DNA of 64,000 nt from Paenibacillus sp. FSL K6-1096 (GTDB lineage Bacteria; Bacillota; Bacilli; Paenibacillales; Paenibacillaceae): the NCBI RefSeq assembly GCF_037977055.1, contig NZ_CP150274.1, positions 806,001 through 870,000 of the forward strand, read 5' to 3'. The notes under the pieces are model-generated. The model saw only the letters and a program-made list of their open reading frames with translations, was not told where the DNA came from and ran no database searches. This document shows positions 53,007 through 61,488 of this stretch, piece after piece; the stretch's first letter is position 1, and every line of letters starts with the position of its first letter. The translations under genes and the position numbers were made by a program.

Positions 53007-54568
53007 TATCTAAGTCCCCTCCGATCCTTGCGAATGGCTATTCTCTTCTCCAGCACCTGATAGACCTGCTCAGCGAGCCGATTCAGCGCCGCAGCATCCA
53101 TCGGTGCTGCGGCCGGTGCCGCTTTGGCGTCCGCCCGGACCGGGGGCGGGGGCGGTTCCTGGAGCATGCGCTGAAGCTGCTGCTGCACCGGCTCCGGCAG
53201 AGAAGCCTGCGCCGCTTCCGGCTTGCGCAGCACCAGCCGGCTTGCGCTGCCAGCAGGCGGCAGCTCCGCTTCCGGCACAAGGCCCGCGCTATGGCGCAAG
53301 CCTTGGTGCCTTCCGGCCGGCCGCGCCGCCGGAGACGGCCGCCTTGCGGCCGTGTACACCGGCCCGCCCTCCGGCGCGGCGGCCGGGCGCTCTTCCGGGG
53401 CTGCCGGTTGCCCGGCTCCGGCGGACCGCAGGCTGGCCCCATGCCGGGCCAGCGCCGGAGAGGCTGCCGTTGGCGGCAATAGCCCCAGCGGCTGGCGCAT
53501 GCGCAGCGGCGGCGGGAGCGCCTGCATGCGCTGCGCTGGCAGCAGCCTCGGCTGGGAGGCTGCGGACACAGGCAGCAGGGGATGGCTGTTCCCCTGCATA
53601 GCCTCTGGCGGCACCAATATCCCTGCCGCCGGAGGGTGCTCCAGCGCAGCTGCCAGCTGCTGCGCTAATACGAGGCGCAGCCCGGGGCTGCCCGGAGCAG
53701 AAGCTTGCGGAGCGGAAAAATCCGCTCTCATGCTCAAGTCCGGAGGCTGCTGCCGCTGCACCATTGCTGTCCGGCGCCCGCCCGGGGCTGCCCCGCTCAA
53801 AGGCTCCCGCGCCCCGGCTGCTCCCGGAGCCGCTAGAGCTGCCGGCGTGGCCGGTTGCCGCCCCGCAGAACGGTCATGCCCTGCGGCAGCTTCCCGGTGC
53901 AGGCTATATGCCCGCAGCACCTGCTGCTGGCGGCGGGCGGCGTAAGCCTGCTCCCGTGAATTCACGGGAGCAGAAGCACCGCCTGGCCGCTCCGCGTTCT
54001 CCCCAGCCGCCGCTGCCCCGGATGGCAGCGGCGGAACGGCAGGCTGAGGCACGGCTGCCATCCGCACCTGCCCCGCTTCAACAGCAGCTGCATCTGGAGG
54101 CTGCTCCGTGCTACCCGCAGGGCCAATAGTTCGCTGCACTGTTGTTACAAGATGTTCTCTGCCCTGCCGCTTGCGGACTTCCGCTTGAAATTCGTGCAAG
54201 GAGCCGAGCCTCTCCGCTGCCGGAAGCACAACACGCTGCAGACGTTCGCCACTGCCTGCTCTTGCGTTCCTGGAACTGGTCCCCGGTGCAACAACGCCCT
54301 GAGTGACCAGCAGAAGACGGCTGGCTGGTCCGGCTTCCTCTCTGATCCGGGTTACAGGATGATAGATGGCAGAATGGAACTGCTGAATCACCGTGTCCGC
54401 AGGCTGCGCGGCTTCCGGTTCAGCGAACGGCCAGAGCCACTGCCGCAGAATTAGACCGGGAAGCTGGCGCTTCCAGCGGCGGATGCCGTATTTTTCCAGA
54501 ATAGCCTGAATGAATGCCGAAGGCGCCTGCACTCCCGGTGAAGCCATGGTCTGAAGACGCTGCTTCAT
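53006..54568 (-). CDS. Ala/Pro/Gln-rich low-complexity injection-system protein
   Basis: This is a 520-residue protein. A short ordered start (ASPGVQAPSAFIQAILEKYGIRRWKRQLP, then FHSAIYHPVTRI) is followed by about 400 residues of Ala, Pro, Gln and Arg-rich low complexity. A compact C-terminus (NRLAEQVYQVLEKRIAIRKDRRGL) closes it. ATG 54568 shares a base with the previous stop (TAATG), which fixes the start; the frame is open further upstream. It lies between a tube-like gene and the LysM gene. Short similar C-terminal motifs occur in proteins at this place in other eCIS loci as I recall. It could be a disordered length ruler, assembly factor or baseplate glue; no separate tape measure was found. 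Confidence 0.65.
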   Translation of the reverse strand: MKQRLQTMASPGVQAPSAFIQAILEKYGIRRWKRQLPGLILRQWLWPFAEPEAAQPADTVIQQFHSAIYHPVTRIREEAGPASRLLLVTQGVVAPGTSSRNARAGSGERLQRVVLPAAERLGSLHEFQAEVRKRQGREHLVTTVQRTIGPAGSTEQPPDAAAVEAGQVRMAAVPQPAVPPLPSGAAAAGENAERPGGASAPVNSREQAYAARRQQQVLRAYSLHREAAAGHDRSAGRQPATPAALAAPGAAGAREPLSGAAPGGRRTAMVQRQQPPDLSMRADFSAPQASAPGSPGLRLVLAQQLAAALEHPPAAGILVPPEAMQGNSHPLLPVSAASQPRLLPAQRMQALPPPLRMRQPLGLLPPTAASPALARHGASLRSAGAGQPAAPEERPAAAPEGGPVYTAARRPSPAARPAGRHQGLRHSAGLVPEAELPPAGSASRLVLRKPEAAQASLPEPVQQQLQRMLQEPPPPPVRADAKAAPAAAPMDAAALNRLAEQVYQVLEKRIAIRKDRRGLR

Positions 54569-55044
54569 TACCGGTACCTGTACAGCCCGTTGTGGGTCAG
54601 CACCAGACTCTCCACTGCCACCGCGCTGCTGCCGGCGCTGAACGCCGGCCCTTCCCATTTGATCGGGCAGGCTTCAATGAAGTTCCACCAGACCTTGGGC
54701 GTGCCGGAATGATCCAGCAGGCAAATGGACCCGCTGCGCCGCCTGATGACGCCGTTCACCACATTCTGATACCAGTTCCAGAGATATTCATCGCTCGTCA
54801 CCCCGTTCTTCAGCGTCAGGTCCGAGTATTTGGACGGCCCCAGGAATGCGAATTCCCTGTGGTTCTCCCCGCCGAAGCTTTTGCGCTCCACCTGTGTCTC
54901 CACACTGAGGCCTGAGACCTCGGAGAACCCGGCAACGGAGATTCCGTCAATCTCCACCATGAAGTTGAAGGCCGGATAGGGATCCTCCCGGTAGCCGGGC
55001 ACCCAGCTGCGTTTCGCGCCGATATTTAGCATATTTGCCTTCAT
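54568..55044 (-). CDS. Second tube protein (gp19 family, tube initiator-like)
   Basis: This 158-residue protein is of the T4-like tail tube family: NFMVEIDGISVAGFSEVSGLSVETQVE, then KYSDLTLKNGVTSDEYLWNWYQNVVNG and VKWNFIEACPIKWEGPAFSAGSSAVAVE-type strand pattern. It is longer and more divergent than the main tube protein and sits by the hub genes, matching Afp5-type initiators that link tube to baseplate. TAGGAGAGG precedes the ATG. Confidence 0.85.
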   Translation of the reverse strand: MKANMLNIGAKRSWVPGYREDPYPAFNFMVEIDGISVAGFSEVSGLSVETQVERKSFGGENHREFAFLGPSKYSDLTLKNGVTSDEYLWNWYQNVVNGVIRRRSGSICLLDHSGTPKVWWNFIEACPIKWEGPAFSAGSSAVAVESLVLTHNGLYRYR

Positions 55045-55055
55045 GTTATCCTCTC

Positions 55056-55241
55056 CTACACCTCAAAGAAGTTCTTCTTCTCTTCCCCGCCGCTCAGCTT
55101 CTGGTTGATTTTGCTGACCTCGCTGCACCAGCGTTCCCGCTCGGCATGCTCCAGGTTCAGCACAGCAGTATAGTCCCAATGCAGATAGTAGGTCAGAAAG
55201 GCTACCTCCTCGTAGAGGCGGTCAAGGGGGTAGCCGATTAT
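55056..55241 (-). CDS. Small DUF6760-like tail protein lacking a standard start codon
   Basis: The frame encodes about 61 residues beginning IIGYPLDRLYEEVAFLTYYL and continuing through LNLEHAERERWCSEVSKINQ, the pattern of the small DUF6760-type protein of eCIS loci. No ATG, GTG or TTG occurs in frame before this conserved text. An ATA at 55241 overlaps the previous gene's TAA (ATAA), exactly where an ATGA overlap would be expected. Alternatives are a -1 frameshift on the five-G run (plus-strand C run 55243-55247) that would fuse it to the upstream protein, or a sequencing error. The translated conservation supports a functional product. Confidence 0.7.
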   Translation of the reverse strand: MIGYPLDRLYEEVAFLTYYLHWDYTAVLNLEHAERERWCSEVSKINQKLSGGEEKKNFFEV

Positions 55242-55606
55242 TCCCCCGGCGGCTCCAGCTCAAGCTCGAAGCGCTGCTCGCATTTGGGGCAGACCGCCTG
55301 GACCGCATTACTACCGCTCTGGTTGATCCGGTTATACATCTCCTGCAAATAGGCAAAATCCGCCGTATACAATTCTTCAATCACCCGCGGTGTAATCATG
55401 CCCAGCCCGCCCAGTGTGGTGACAACCCGCGAGAGCAGAATCACTGTCAGGTAGGCAGGGTTCTGCTGGACCCGGGAATCCCGGAGCGGCGTAATCTCAT
55501 CGGCTGCGGTCGCCAGACGCATGGTGCCCTGCTTATGCAGCGTACCGGTCTCATCCACATACCCTTTAGGCAGGGTGAAGTTGAATTCCGTTTGCAAAAG
55601 TTCCAT
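55238..55606 (-). CDS. Tail assembly protein with CxxC element
   Basis: This 122-residue protein starts MELLQTEFNFTLPKGYVDETG, with CGGAGG just upstream. This supports ATG 55606 over the longer frame to 55651. The middle (AYLTVILLSRVVTTLGGLGMITPRVIEELYTADFAYLQEMYNRIN) resembles phage tail-assembly proteins, and the end carries CPKC, a possible zinc element. It lies between the two tube-family genes, where phages encode their tail assembly chaperone, and runs directly into the DUF6760-like frame. Confidence 0.78.
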   Translation of the reverse strand: MELLQTEFNFTLPKGYVDETGTLHKQGTMRLATAADEITPLRDSRVQQNPAYLTVILLSRVVTTLGGLGMITPRVIEELYTADFAYLQEMYNRINQSGSNAVQAVCPKCEQRFELELEPPGE

Positions 55607-55760
55607 AATTTCCTCCGTTTCTTCTTCAGCACATTGGCGCTGCCCCGGCATGCTTCCGCTTTTCCCTCCGTATTCCCCGCTGTGAATTTGATGTCCATAC
55701 CGTCCTATCGTTTATGTTGGCGTATGACATCAAATCCGCAAATGACGGGGAGCCGGAAGA

Positions 55761-56204
55761 CTATCTCACTCTGCGGACGCCTTCATGCACCAGCTCCATC
55801 GATTCGACGGAGACCTCGTTGCCCTTGGCGCTGAGGGCGCTGACGTCATACTTGATCGGCCAGGCTTCAAGGATATCCCACTGGGCCTTGTCATTGCCTT
55901 CCTCATCCACCAGGATGATCGACAAGCTCTTGCGGTTCTTAAGCGCACCCTTGTCTTCAATCGACTTGCGCCAGTTGTAGAGCTCCAGGGAGTCGGTCAG
56001 CCCTTTTTTCAAGGTAATGTTGCCGAATTTGGTTAAGCCGGACAGCTTGCGTGAATGGGGGGCGTCGATGCCCTCACGGTAATCTACAGCCTCTGTGGAC
56101 GTATCTGGAATCGTTGCGTCTGCGAAGGCTGCGGTCTGAATCCCGTCAATCACCACCCGGAAGCGGTAATTGCGGTATGGGTCCAATCTTTTGCCGGTTG
56201 CCAT
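55761..56204 (-). CDS. Main inner tube protein (gp19 family)
   Basis: This 147-residue protein matches the Afp1/Hcp-like tube family: NYRFRVVIDGIQTAAFADATIPDTSTEAVDYREG, KFGNITLKKGLTDSLELYNWRKSIEDK, and IILVDEEGNDKAQWDILEAWPIKYDVSALSAKGNEVSVE. It would stack as hexamers to form the hollow inner tube. It follows the sheath gene directly. GAGGAGAC precedes the ATG. Confidence 0.9.
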   Translation of the reverse strand: MATGKRLDPYRNYRFRVVIDGIQTAAFADATIPDTSTEAVDYREGIDAPHSRKLSGLTKFGNITLKKGLTDSLELYNWRKSIEDKGALKNRKSLSIILVDEEGNDKAQWDILEAWPIKYDVSALSAKGNEVSVESMELVHEGVRRVR

Positions 56205-56227
56205 GGGATTAGTCTCCTCTCAATCTC

Positions 56228-57766
56228 TTATTTGGACAGGGTCTTCTGGCTGACCCGGATCACTACGAATTCAGCAGGCTTGACCGGGGCCACGCCCACC
56301 TCAATAATCAGCTGCCCTGCATCCCGCACGGCAGGCGGGTTATTCTCCTCGTCCACTTTGACGAAAAAGGCTTCCTCCTGCGTAGTCCCGTACAGCGCAC
56401 CGTCTCTCCACACCCGGGTCAGGAAGGCCGTCAGATTGCGCTTCACCTTGCCCCACAGGCTCGGGTCATTCGGCTCAAACACCACCCACTGGCTGCCCTC
56501 GTCCAGCGATTCCTCAATGTACATCATCAGGCGCCGCACGTTGACATAGTGCCATTCCGAATCGGAGGACAGCGTTCTGGCCCCCCAGACGCAAATGCCT
56601 TCCGGCAGGGAACGGATCACGTTGATGCCGCCCGGATTGAGCAGCTCCTGCTCCGCCTTGGTGATAACCTTCTCAATGCCGACGACGGAATCCAGATAGC
56701 CGTCCGTTGTACCTGCCGGTGCCTTGTGGACACCACGCACGGAATCGACATAGGCATAGGTTCCGGCAATCGCGCCTGAAGGCGGCACCAGCTTCTGCTT
56801 TCCGGTGAGCGGATCGTTAATGTAGACCCATGGATAATACAGCGCACCATAAGAGGTGTTGAAGGAATTGCCCGAGTAATCGCCCGCGCCTTCCTTGAAA
56901 TCCTTCACTTCCAGCGGGCTTAAGCCGTGCGGAGGATCTACGATGAAGATGCAGTCTTTTCTCAGCTTGCAGTAGTTCAGCATGTCCAGGATCGTGCCCC
57001 GGCTGTAGGCCATATCCGCAAGGTCCGGCGCCGCTACAATGTTGATGTTGTCCAGGGTATCGAACGCGTGAATCCCCGACCGGCTGTCCGAATCGCCCAG
57101 GAAATCAATCGGTGACATCCCGTTCACCCCGCCGCTCAGCGACAGTGCTGCCTCATTGAAGGCCGGCGTCTTCTCCATGTTCTCCAGAATGGTCAGATCG
57201 ACCAGCGGCTTCACCTTGACAAAAGCGGACACCTGATTGATCTTCTCCTCGAAATTGATCAGCAGCATGTTGTCGAAAATTTCGACGATTTTGCCATCCT
57301 CATCCTCACCGGAGTATTCATCGTCAAACTCGCTGTCCAGCATATACTGCACAACCATCTTGAAGCCGAACTGCTGCTTGTTGGAGGACTGGCTGATCTT
57401 GACCGAAATCCGGTTGCCCCACTCCCCTTCGGAGCGTGCCACCACCTTGAACAGATCCAGGTTGTCCGTGTCTCTGACCGTCAGGGCCGCAGGCTGAATG
57501 TCCTTAGGCGCTGCTCTGACCACGTAGCACGAAGTGCCGCCTTCCGCAAAAAAGTTATACACGGCATAAGCCAGATAGCCATTGGGGATGAATTGGCCGA
57601 ATTCGTTGACGAATTGGCTCCAGTTCGTGACCAGCACCGCTTTGCCGATTACGCCTTTCTCGGCGATCCCGACAAATGCCCCTACTGAGGTGCCCACGCC
57701 GGCAATCGGCTTGACCCCGCTTGAGACTTCCTCTACATACACTCCTGGCGACAGATAATTTGCCAT
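56228..57766 (-). CDS. Contractile sheath protein
   Basis: This 512-residue protein has the conserved sheath start (NYLSPGVYVEEVSSGVKPIAGVGTSVGAFVGIAEKG). Its C-terminal core is SEWHYVNVRRLMMYIEESLDEGSQWVVFEPNDPSLW and VAPVKPAEFVVIRVSQK, with a variable outward-facing middle region. It forms the contracting outer sheath around the tube. Only this sheath gene is present, whereas Afp and PVC carry three, so this is a simpler single-sheath system. TAGGAGGG precedes the ATG. Confidence 0.92.
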   Translation of the reverse strand: MANYLSPGVYVEEVSSGVKPIAGVGTSVGAFVGIAEKGVIGKAVLVTNWSQFVNEFGQFIPNGYLAYAVYNFFAEGGTSCYVVRAAPKDIQPAALTVRDTDNLDLFKVVARSEGEWGNRISVKISQSSNKQQFGFKMVVQYMLDSEFDDEYSGEDEDGKIVEIFDNMLLINFEEKINQVSAFVKVKPLVDLTILENMEKTPAFNEAALSLSGGVNGMSPIDFLGDSDSRSGIHAFDTLDNINIVAAPDLADMAYSRGTILDMLNYCKLRKDCIFIVDPPHGLSPLEVKDFKEGAGDYSGNSFNTSYGALYYPWVYINDPLTGKQKLVPPSGAIAGTYAYVDSVRGVHKAPAGTTDGYLDSVVGIEKVITKAEQELLNPGGINVIRSLPEGICVWGARTLSSDSEWHYVNVRRLMMYIEESLDEGSQWVVFEPNDPSLWGKVKRNLTAFLTRVWRDGALYGTTQEEAFFVKVDEENNPPAVRDAGQLIIEVGVAPVKPAEFVVIRVSQKTLSK

Positions 57767-57805
57767 CTCTTACCCTCCTAAAGTTTGGTTAACCTGTGTT
57801 TCTGT

Positions 57806-57871
57806 TCATTTTGCTTCCTGCGCTGCATCTGAGCTCGCTTCTGAACGGGCTGTGCAATAAGTTCCCTCCAT
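57806..57871 (-). CDS. Possible 21-residue small ORF before the sheath gene
   Basis: A short frame (MEGTYCTARSEASSDAAQEA plus one residue) has GAAGGGAG upstream of its ATG and fills the 144-base gap between the DUF4255 and sheath genes. It has no recognisable homology and may be chance. Confidence 0.2.
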   Translation of the reverse strand: MEGTYCTARSEASSDAAQEAK

Positions 57872-57910
57872 GAATCACTCCCTTCGCCGCAGGAGCCCGG
57901 GCCTGCCAGT

Positions 57911-58483
57911 CTAAATGGGATGGATGCCCAGTTCCTTCACCTGAACCCGCGGAATCGTCATTGTCTTATCCGCAGGCAGCCGCACCGGCGATACCAGATA
58001 GGACAGGCTGACCTTGGCCGGCTTCCCCGGAAATACCTCCCACAGCTGCTTGATATCCTGAATGGTCAGGTTGTTGTAGGAGATCCGGATTTTCTCATTG
58101 CCGCATTCGGCCAGATTGCCCTTCAGATCCGTGCCGCTGAGCACCGGATGCTCATGGAACAGCTGAAAGATCCGGCCCAGAATCAGCTGCTCGGTCTCTC
58201 TGTCCTTGGCATACGGCGTGAGCAGATAATACAAATCCAGATAAGCCGGAGGATACGCGAACTGATTCGTCCCGGCGGTCTCCTCCTTCTCGCTGTTGCG
58301 CATACTCGGGCTATGGCTCAGATAATACAAGCACATCGAGAGCTTCATCGTGGAGCTGTCAATGTCGCTCGGTGAACCAAAGCTGATGAAGCTGTCATCG
58401 TTCAGCTCGGGCACATGCGCCTTGAGCAGCGCCTTCAGGCTGGTGCTGACATCTCTTATTACCGTACCGTTATCCACGGCCAT
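57911..58483 (-). CDS. DUF4255 cap/terminator protein (Pvc16-like)
   Basis: This 190-residue protein fits the DUF4255/Pvc16 N-terminal family: VIRDVSTSLKALLKAHVPEL near the start, ISFGSPSDID, LSMCLYYLSHS, and YPPAYLDLYYLLTPYAKDRETEQLILGRIFQLFHEHPVL, ending with RLPADKTMTIPRVQVKE. Afp16-type proteins cap the tail and stop tube growth. It starts two bases after the ATPase gene. Confidence 0.87.
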   Translation of the reverse strand: MAVDNGTVIRDVSTSLKALLKAHVPELNDDSFISFGSPSDIDSSTMKLSMCLYYLSHSPSMRNSEKEETAGTNQFAYPPAYLDLYYLLTPYAKDRETEQLILGRIFQLFHEHPVLSGTDLKGNLAECGNEKIRISYNNLTIQDIKQLWEVFPGKPAKVSLSYLVSPVRLPADKTMTIPRVQVKELGIHPI

Positions 58484-58485
58484 GC

Positions 58486-60792
58486 TTATTTCACCTCAAT
58501 CAGTGTGTGATAGGGAGCGTAATCCGACTGGAGGAAGGTCCGGCCCAGCTTGAGATATTCTCTTTTGGCGGCCAGCATAATCTGCTTCATCCCGATCGGA
58601 CAGCCCTCATGCGCCGCATAAAAAGCCGCATTCAAGGCAATGTTCTTGATGTTCCCCCCGGCCAGCATGAACTTCTCCGCCATGAAGTCATAGTCGATTC
58701 CCGGATCAAGCGGCGCGCCCGCCGGGAACATCCCCCGCCAGATCAGCTCGCGCTGCGGCTTCTCCGGGAACGGGAACTCCAGCTTGAAGTGCAGCCGGCG
58801 CGCAAAGGCATCATCCAGATTCTGATTCAGATTGGTCGCCAGAATGACAATCCCCGTGTATTCCTCCATCTTCTGCAGCAGATAGCTGATCTCGACATTG
58901 GCATACCGGTCATGTGCATCCTTGACCTCTGAGCGCTTGCCGAACAAGGCATCCGCTTCATCGAAAAAGAGAATGGCGTTCGAGGTCTCCGCCTCATCGA
59001 AAATCCGCGACAGATTCTTCTCCGTCTCCCCGACGTATTTGCTCACAATCTGCGAGACATCGATCTTGTAGAGCTCCAGGCTCAGCTCTGTCGCAATGAC
59101 TTCGGCCGCCATCGTCTTCCCCGAGCCCGGCGGGCCGGAGAACAGGATGTTGAGCCCTTTGCCGAGGGAGAGCCGTCCTGCAAAGCCCCACTCGCCATAG
59201 ACCAGCGCCCGGTACTTCACCTGGCGGCAGATTTCCTTAAGCTGGTTCAACTGCTCCCCGGGAAGCACCAGCATGTCCCAGGTATACATGGCCTGGATCT
59301 TGTCAGCCAGCGTCTGGATTCTGCGGCTGGACTGGAAGTAACACGCCTGGTAGAGATCGCTTGCGCTCATCTCCCCCTCCGGGGAGCCTCTCCACCACGC
59401 GAGGCTCTCACCTGCGTTCAGCGCCCCCCGGATCTGGCTGGCGGTGAAGCGGAAGCTGCCGCTGAGCTCCTCCAGGTCGACCTCCGGAGACAGCCAGTAT
59501 TCCCGGCTGAAGTCTGACCAGATCGTCTTGCGGGCGGCCGCATCCGGGAAGGGCAGGTCGAGCTGCATGAACTGCAGGGGCAGCCCGGTCAGGCTGACTC
59601 CCCACGGCGCTTCTCCCAGAATGAACGTCAGCGGTGCACAGGCTGCCAGCATCTCCATCAGGAGGCGTATCTGCAGACTGTAGCGGTCATCTCCGGTGAC
59701 GATGCTGTCGAAGCCGGTAAAGAGAAGCGCCGCCTGCGCAAGCATCGCGTGCCGTCCCAGCAGTCTCAGCCGCCCGCTGAACTCCGCCTCCGGGTGCAGC
59801 AGCTTCGCAATATCCACCGTCAGCACAGAGTACCCGAGCTGGCTGCAGACCCTGCGGATGCCGCTGCGCTTCGCGGCCTCATCCGGGCCGCTGCAGTAGA
59901 GCAGGCTGCCGGGGCTGCGCGCCCCGCCGCTGCTGTAATGCTGCACGAACCGGAGCAGCTTCTGCGCAAGCTCCGGCGGGAAGCCGGTCTGCGCCGGAAG
60001 CGGCACCAGGCAGAGCTCTGCCGTCTCCCGCAGACGCTCGTCCAGCACCTCGTAGCCAAGCAGCAGGCTTACCGCCCAGTCCTCCAGCTTCAGCGGCCGA
60101 GCCAGCAGGGGGCTCAGGCTGTCGCCGTATTCCCCCCGCCGCTCCAGCAGCTTCATCAGCGGCGCATCTCCCTCGAACAGCAGGCGGGCCGCCAATCGCT
60201 CTTCCTCCGCTGTCCCGGCGAACAAATCCAGCACAAGCTCCACCGACGGCCGCCTGTCCGACATGTCGTTCTGCAGGTACGCGTAGATGCGCCCGTACTT
60301 GGAATCCAGCTCCGGTGCCAGGCAGGCCACCAGGATGCTTAGCTCAAGCCCTGACAGGCTGAGCCTGGAAGCCACATGCGGGAGCATCAGGCGGGGAGCG
60401 GTGCCACCGGACTGCCCCGAGGTTGCCCCTTGGCTGGCCTTCAGCCGGGCAGAGATCCGCTGCTCCAGATGACTAATTTCCGATGTTAGCTGACTTATTG
60501 TACGCTCATTCCCGGTACCGTCATCCAGCAATTCATGGATCTCACTGTCCAGCAGCGCCAGCTCAGAAGAACCCGGCGGCGCCTCCAGCAGCCTGAGCTG
60601 CAGCCGCAGCTGCAACCGCTGCAGCTCCTCGGCCAGATGCTCGTGGTTCGAGGTATACGGCGGTGCAAGGTCTGATTCGGGAGCTGCAGCAGGAGTGATT
60701 ACTTGCAGAGCAGGTGCTTCGTCCCGCTCAACAATAACGTCAGCTTCCGCAGCCCCCAGACGAAAGGTTCTGGCCAATCTTTTGAATTTCAT
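58486..60792 (-). CDS. AAA+ ATPase of the injection system (Pvc15-like)
   Basis: This 768-residue protein has an N-terminal helical region and a degenerate first ATPase-like part. A well-conserved C-terminal AAA+ module carries Walker A SGPPGSGKTMAAE, Walker B ILFFDEADALFGKR, sensor ATNLNQNLDDAFARRLHFK, and an arginine-finger context FPFPEKPQRELIWRGMFP. Afp15/Pvc15-type ATPases are needed for particle assembly or effector loading and are an eCIS hallmark. It is the first gene of the structural operon, downstream of a terminator that separates it from the effector-immunity pair. Confidence 0.9.
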   Translation of the reverse strand: MKFKRLARTFRLGAAEADVIVERDEAPALQVITPAAAPESDLAPPYTSNHEHLAEELQRLQLRLQLRLLEAPPGSSELALLDSEIHELLDDGTGNERTISQLTSEISHLEQRISARLKASQGATSGQSGGTAPRLMLPHVASRLSLSGLELSILVACLAPELDSKYGRIYAYLQNDMSDRRPSVELVLDLFAGTAEEERLAARLLFEGDAPLMKLLERRGEYGDSLSPLLARPLKLEDWAVSLLLGYEVLDERLRETAELCLVPLPAQTGFPPELAQKLLRFVQHYSSGGARSPGSLLYCSGPDEAAKRSGIRRVCSQLGYSVLTVDIAKLLHPEAEFSGRLRLLGRHAMLAQAALLFTGFDSIVTGDDRYSLQIRLLMEMLAACAPLTFILGEAPWGVSLTGLPLQFMQLDLPFPDAAARKTIWSDFSREYWLSPEVDLEELSGSFRFTASQIRGALNAGESLAWWRGSPEGEMSASDLYQACYFQSSRRIQTLADKIQAMYTWDMLVLPGEQLNQLKEICRQVKYRALVYGEWGFAGRLSLGKGLNILFSGPPGSGKTMAAEVIATELSLELYKIDVSQIVSKYVGETEKNLSRIFDEAETSNAILFFDEADALFGKRSEVKDAHDRYANVEISYLLQKMEEYTGIVILATNLNQNLDDAFARRLHFKLEFPFPEKPQRELIWRGMFPAGAPLDPGIDYDFMAEKFMLAGGNIKNIALNAAFYAAHEGCPIGMKQIMLAAKREYLKLGRTFLQSDYAPYHTLIEVK

Positions 60793-60902
60793 CGGCAGTT
60801 TCGTTCCTCACTCTATATTTTCTTGCTCATCTATAAAGTAAGTTTTGGACGGGGGAATACAACTGGGGGAGGGGAGAGAATTTTCAAACTTTGAGATAAA
60901 TA

Positions 60903-60941
60903 AAAAAGAGTGCATTATGGAATTTCCCACAATACACTCTT
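60903..60941 (-). terminator. Terminator between immunity gene and ATPase gene
   Basis: An AAAAGAGTG-x-ATT-x-TGG arm pairs with CCA-x-AAT-x-CACTCTTTT around a short loop. On the minus strand the stem is followed by TTTTTTATTTA. It probably ends the effector-immunity transcript before the structural operon begins. Confidence 0.7.
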
Positions 60942-61005
60942 TTCTTGATAGATATTGGTTTCCCCTTGATATCTCAGAAATTCGTCCATTTTATAAATAT
61001 GACGG

Positions 61006-61473
61006 TTAAATTGCCACATCCTGATAGCCGACTTTTAAAACTTGTTCATTAACTACACGAAGACCCAAGCCATTCTCGTTATCCCAAGTACAATCAAACG
61101 TAATCCCTATATCTCTGCCTTCATTAATGTCTGGAAACGGAATAGTTATTCCTGACAATGATATATAATTTAATAATTGATCTGTCGATGTAATTAACGG
61201 ATAACTTTCATTAACTTCCACATCATAACCAAGCTCATGTCTCTTCTGAATATAATATTTCAAAATTGCGTCTATGAAACTATGCTGCAACTCCCCCCAA
61301 TGTTGCATTAATGAAGAATATGATTCATATTGTTCTTCATCAATCTCTTCATCTTCTTCACCATCAATCATTATTGATATCTCATATTCCTTTCCAAAAA
61401 ATTCAATAGTGGTATCTTTTGTCCAACCAAATTCATAGTTCAGTTCACCAAAAATCTCATCATCTATAATCAT
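61006..61473 (-). CDS. Immunity-like DUF6985/DUF2004-type protein
   Basis: This 155-residue acidic, soluble protein starts IIDDEIFGELNYEFGWTKDTTIEFFGKEYEISI and ends TFDCTWDNENGLGLRVVNEQVLKVGYQDVAI, a pattern I associate with DUF2004/DUF6985 proteins often encoded after polymorphic toxins. It follows the effector gene by 15 bases in the same direction, the standard toxin-immunity order. It is AT-rich, like the toxin tip and unlike the rest of the locus, so tip and immunity gene were probably acquired together. Confidence 0.72.
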   Translation of the reverse strand: MIIDDEIFGELNYEFGWTKDTTIEFFGKEYEISIMIDGEEDEEIDEEQYESYSSLMQHWGELQHSFIDAILKYYIQKRHELGYDVEVNESYPLITSTDQLLNYISLSGITIPFPDINEGRDIGITFDCTWDNENGLGLRVVNEQVLKVGYQDVAI

Positions 61474-61488
61474 TCCAATGCCTCCTCT

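Noticed and set aside
53104-53945. Several overlapping Ala/Pro/Arg-rich plus-strand frames
   Set aside because: They are all antisense readings of the low-complexity GC-rich gene; their composition is a by-product of the repeated codons.
55100-55190. CTG start after GAGGAGGT inside the DUF6760-like frame
   Set aside because: The ribosome-binding-like text is explained by codons of the conserved YEEVA segment, and starting there would remove the conserved N-terminus.
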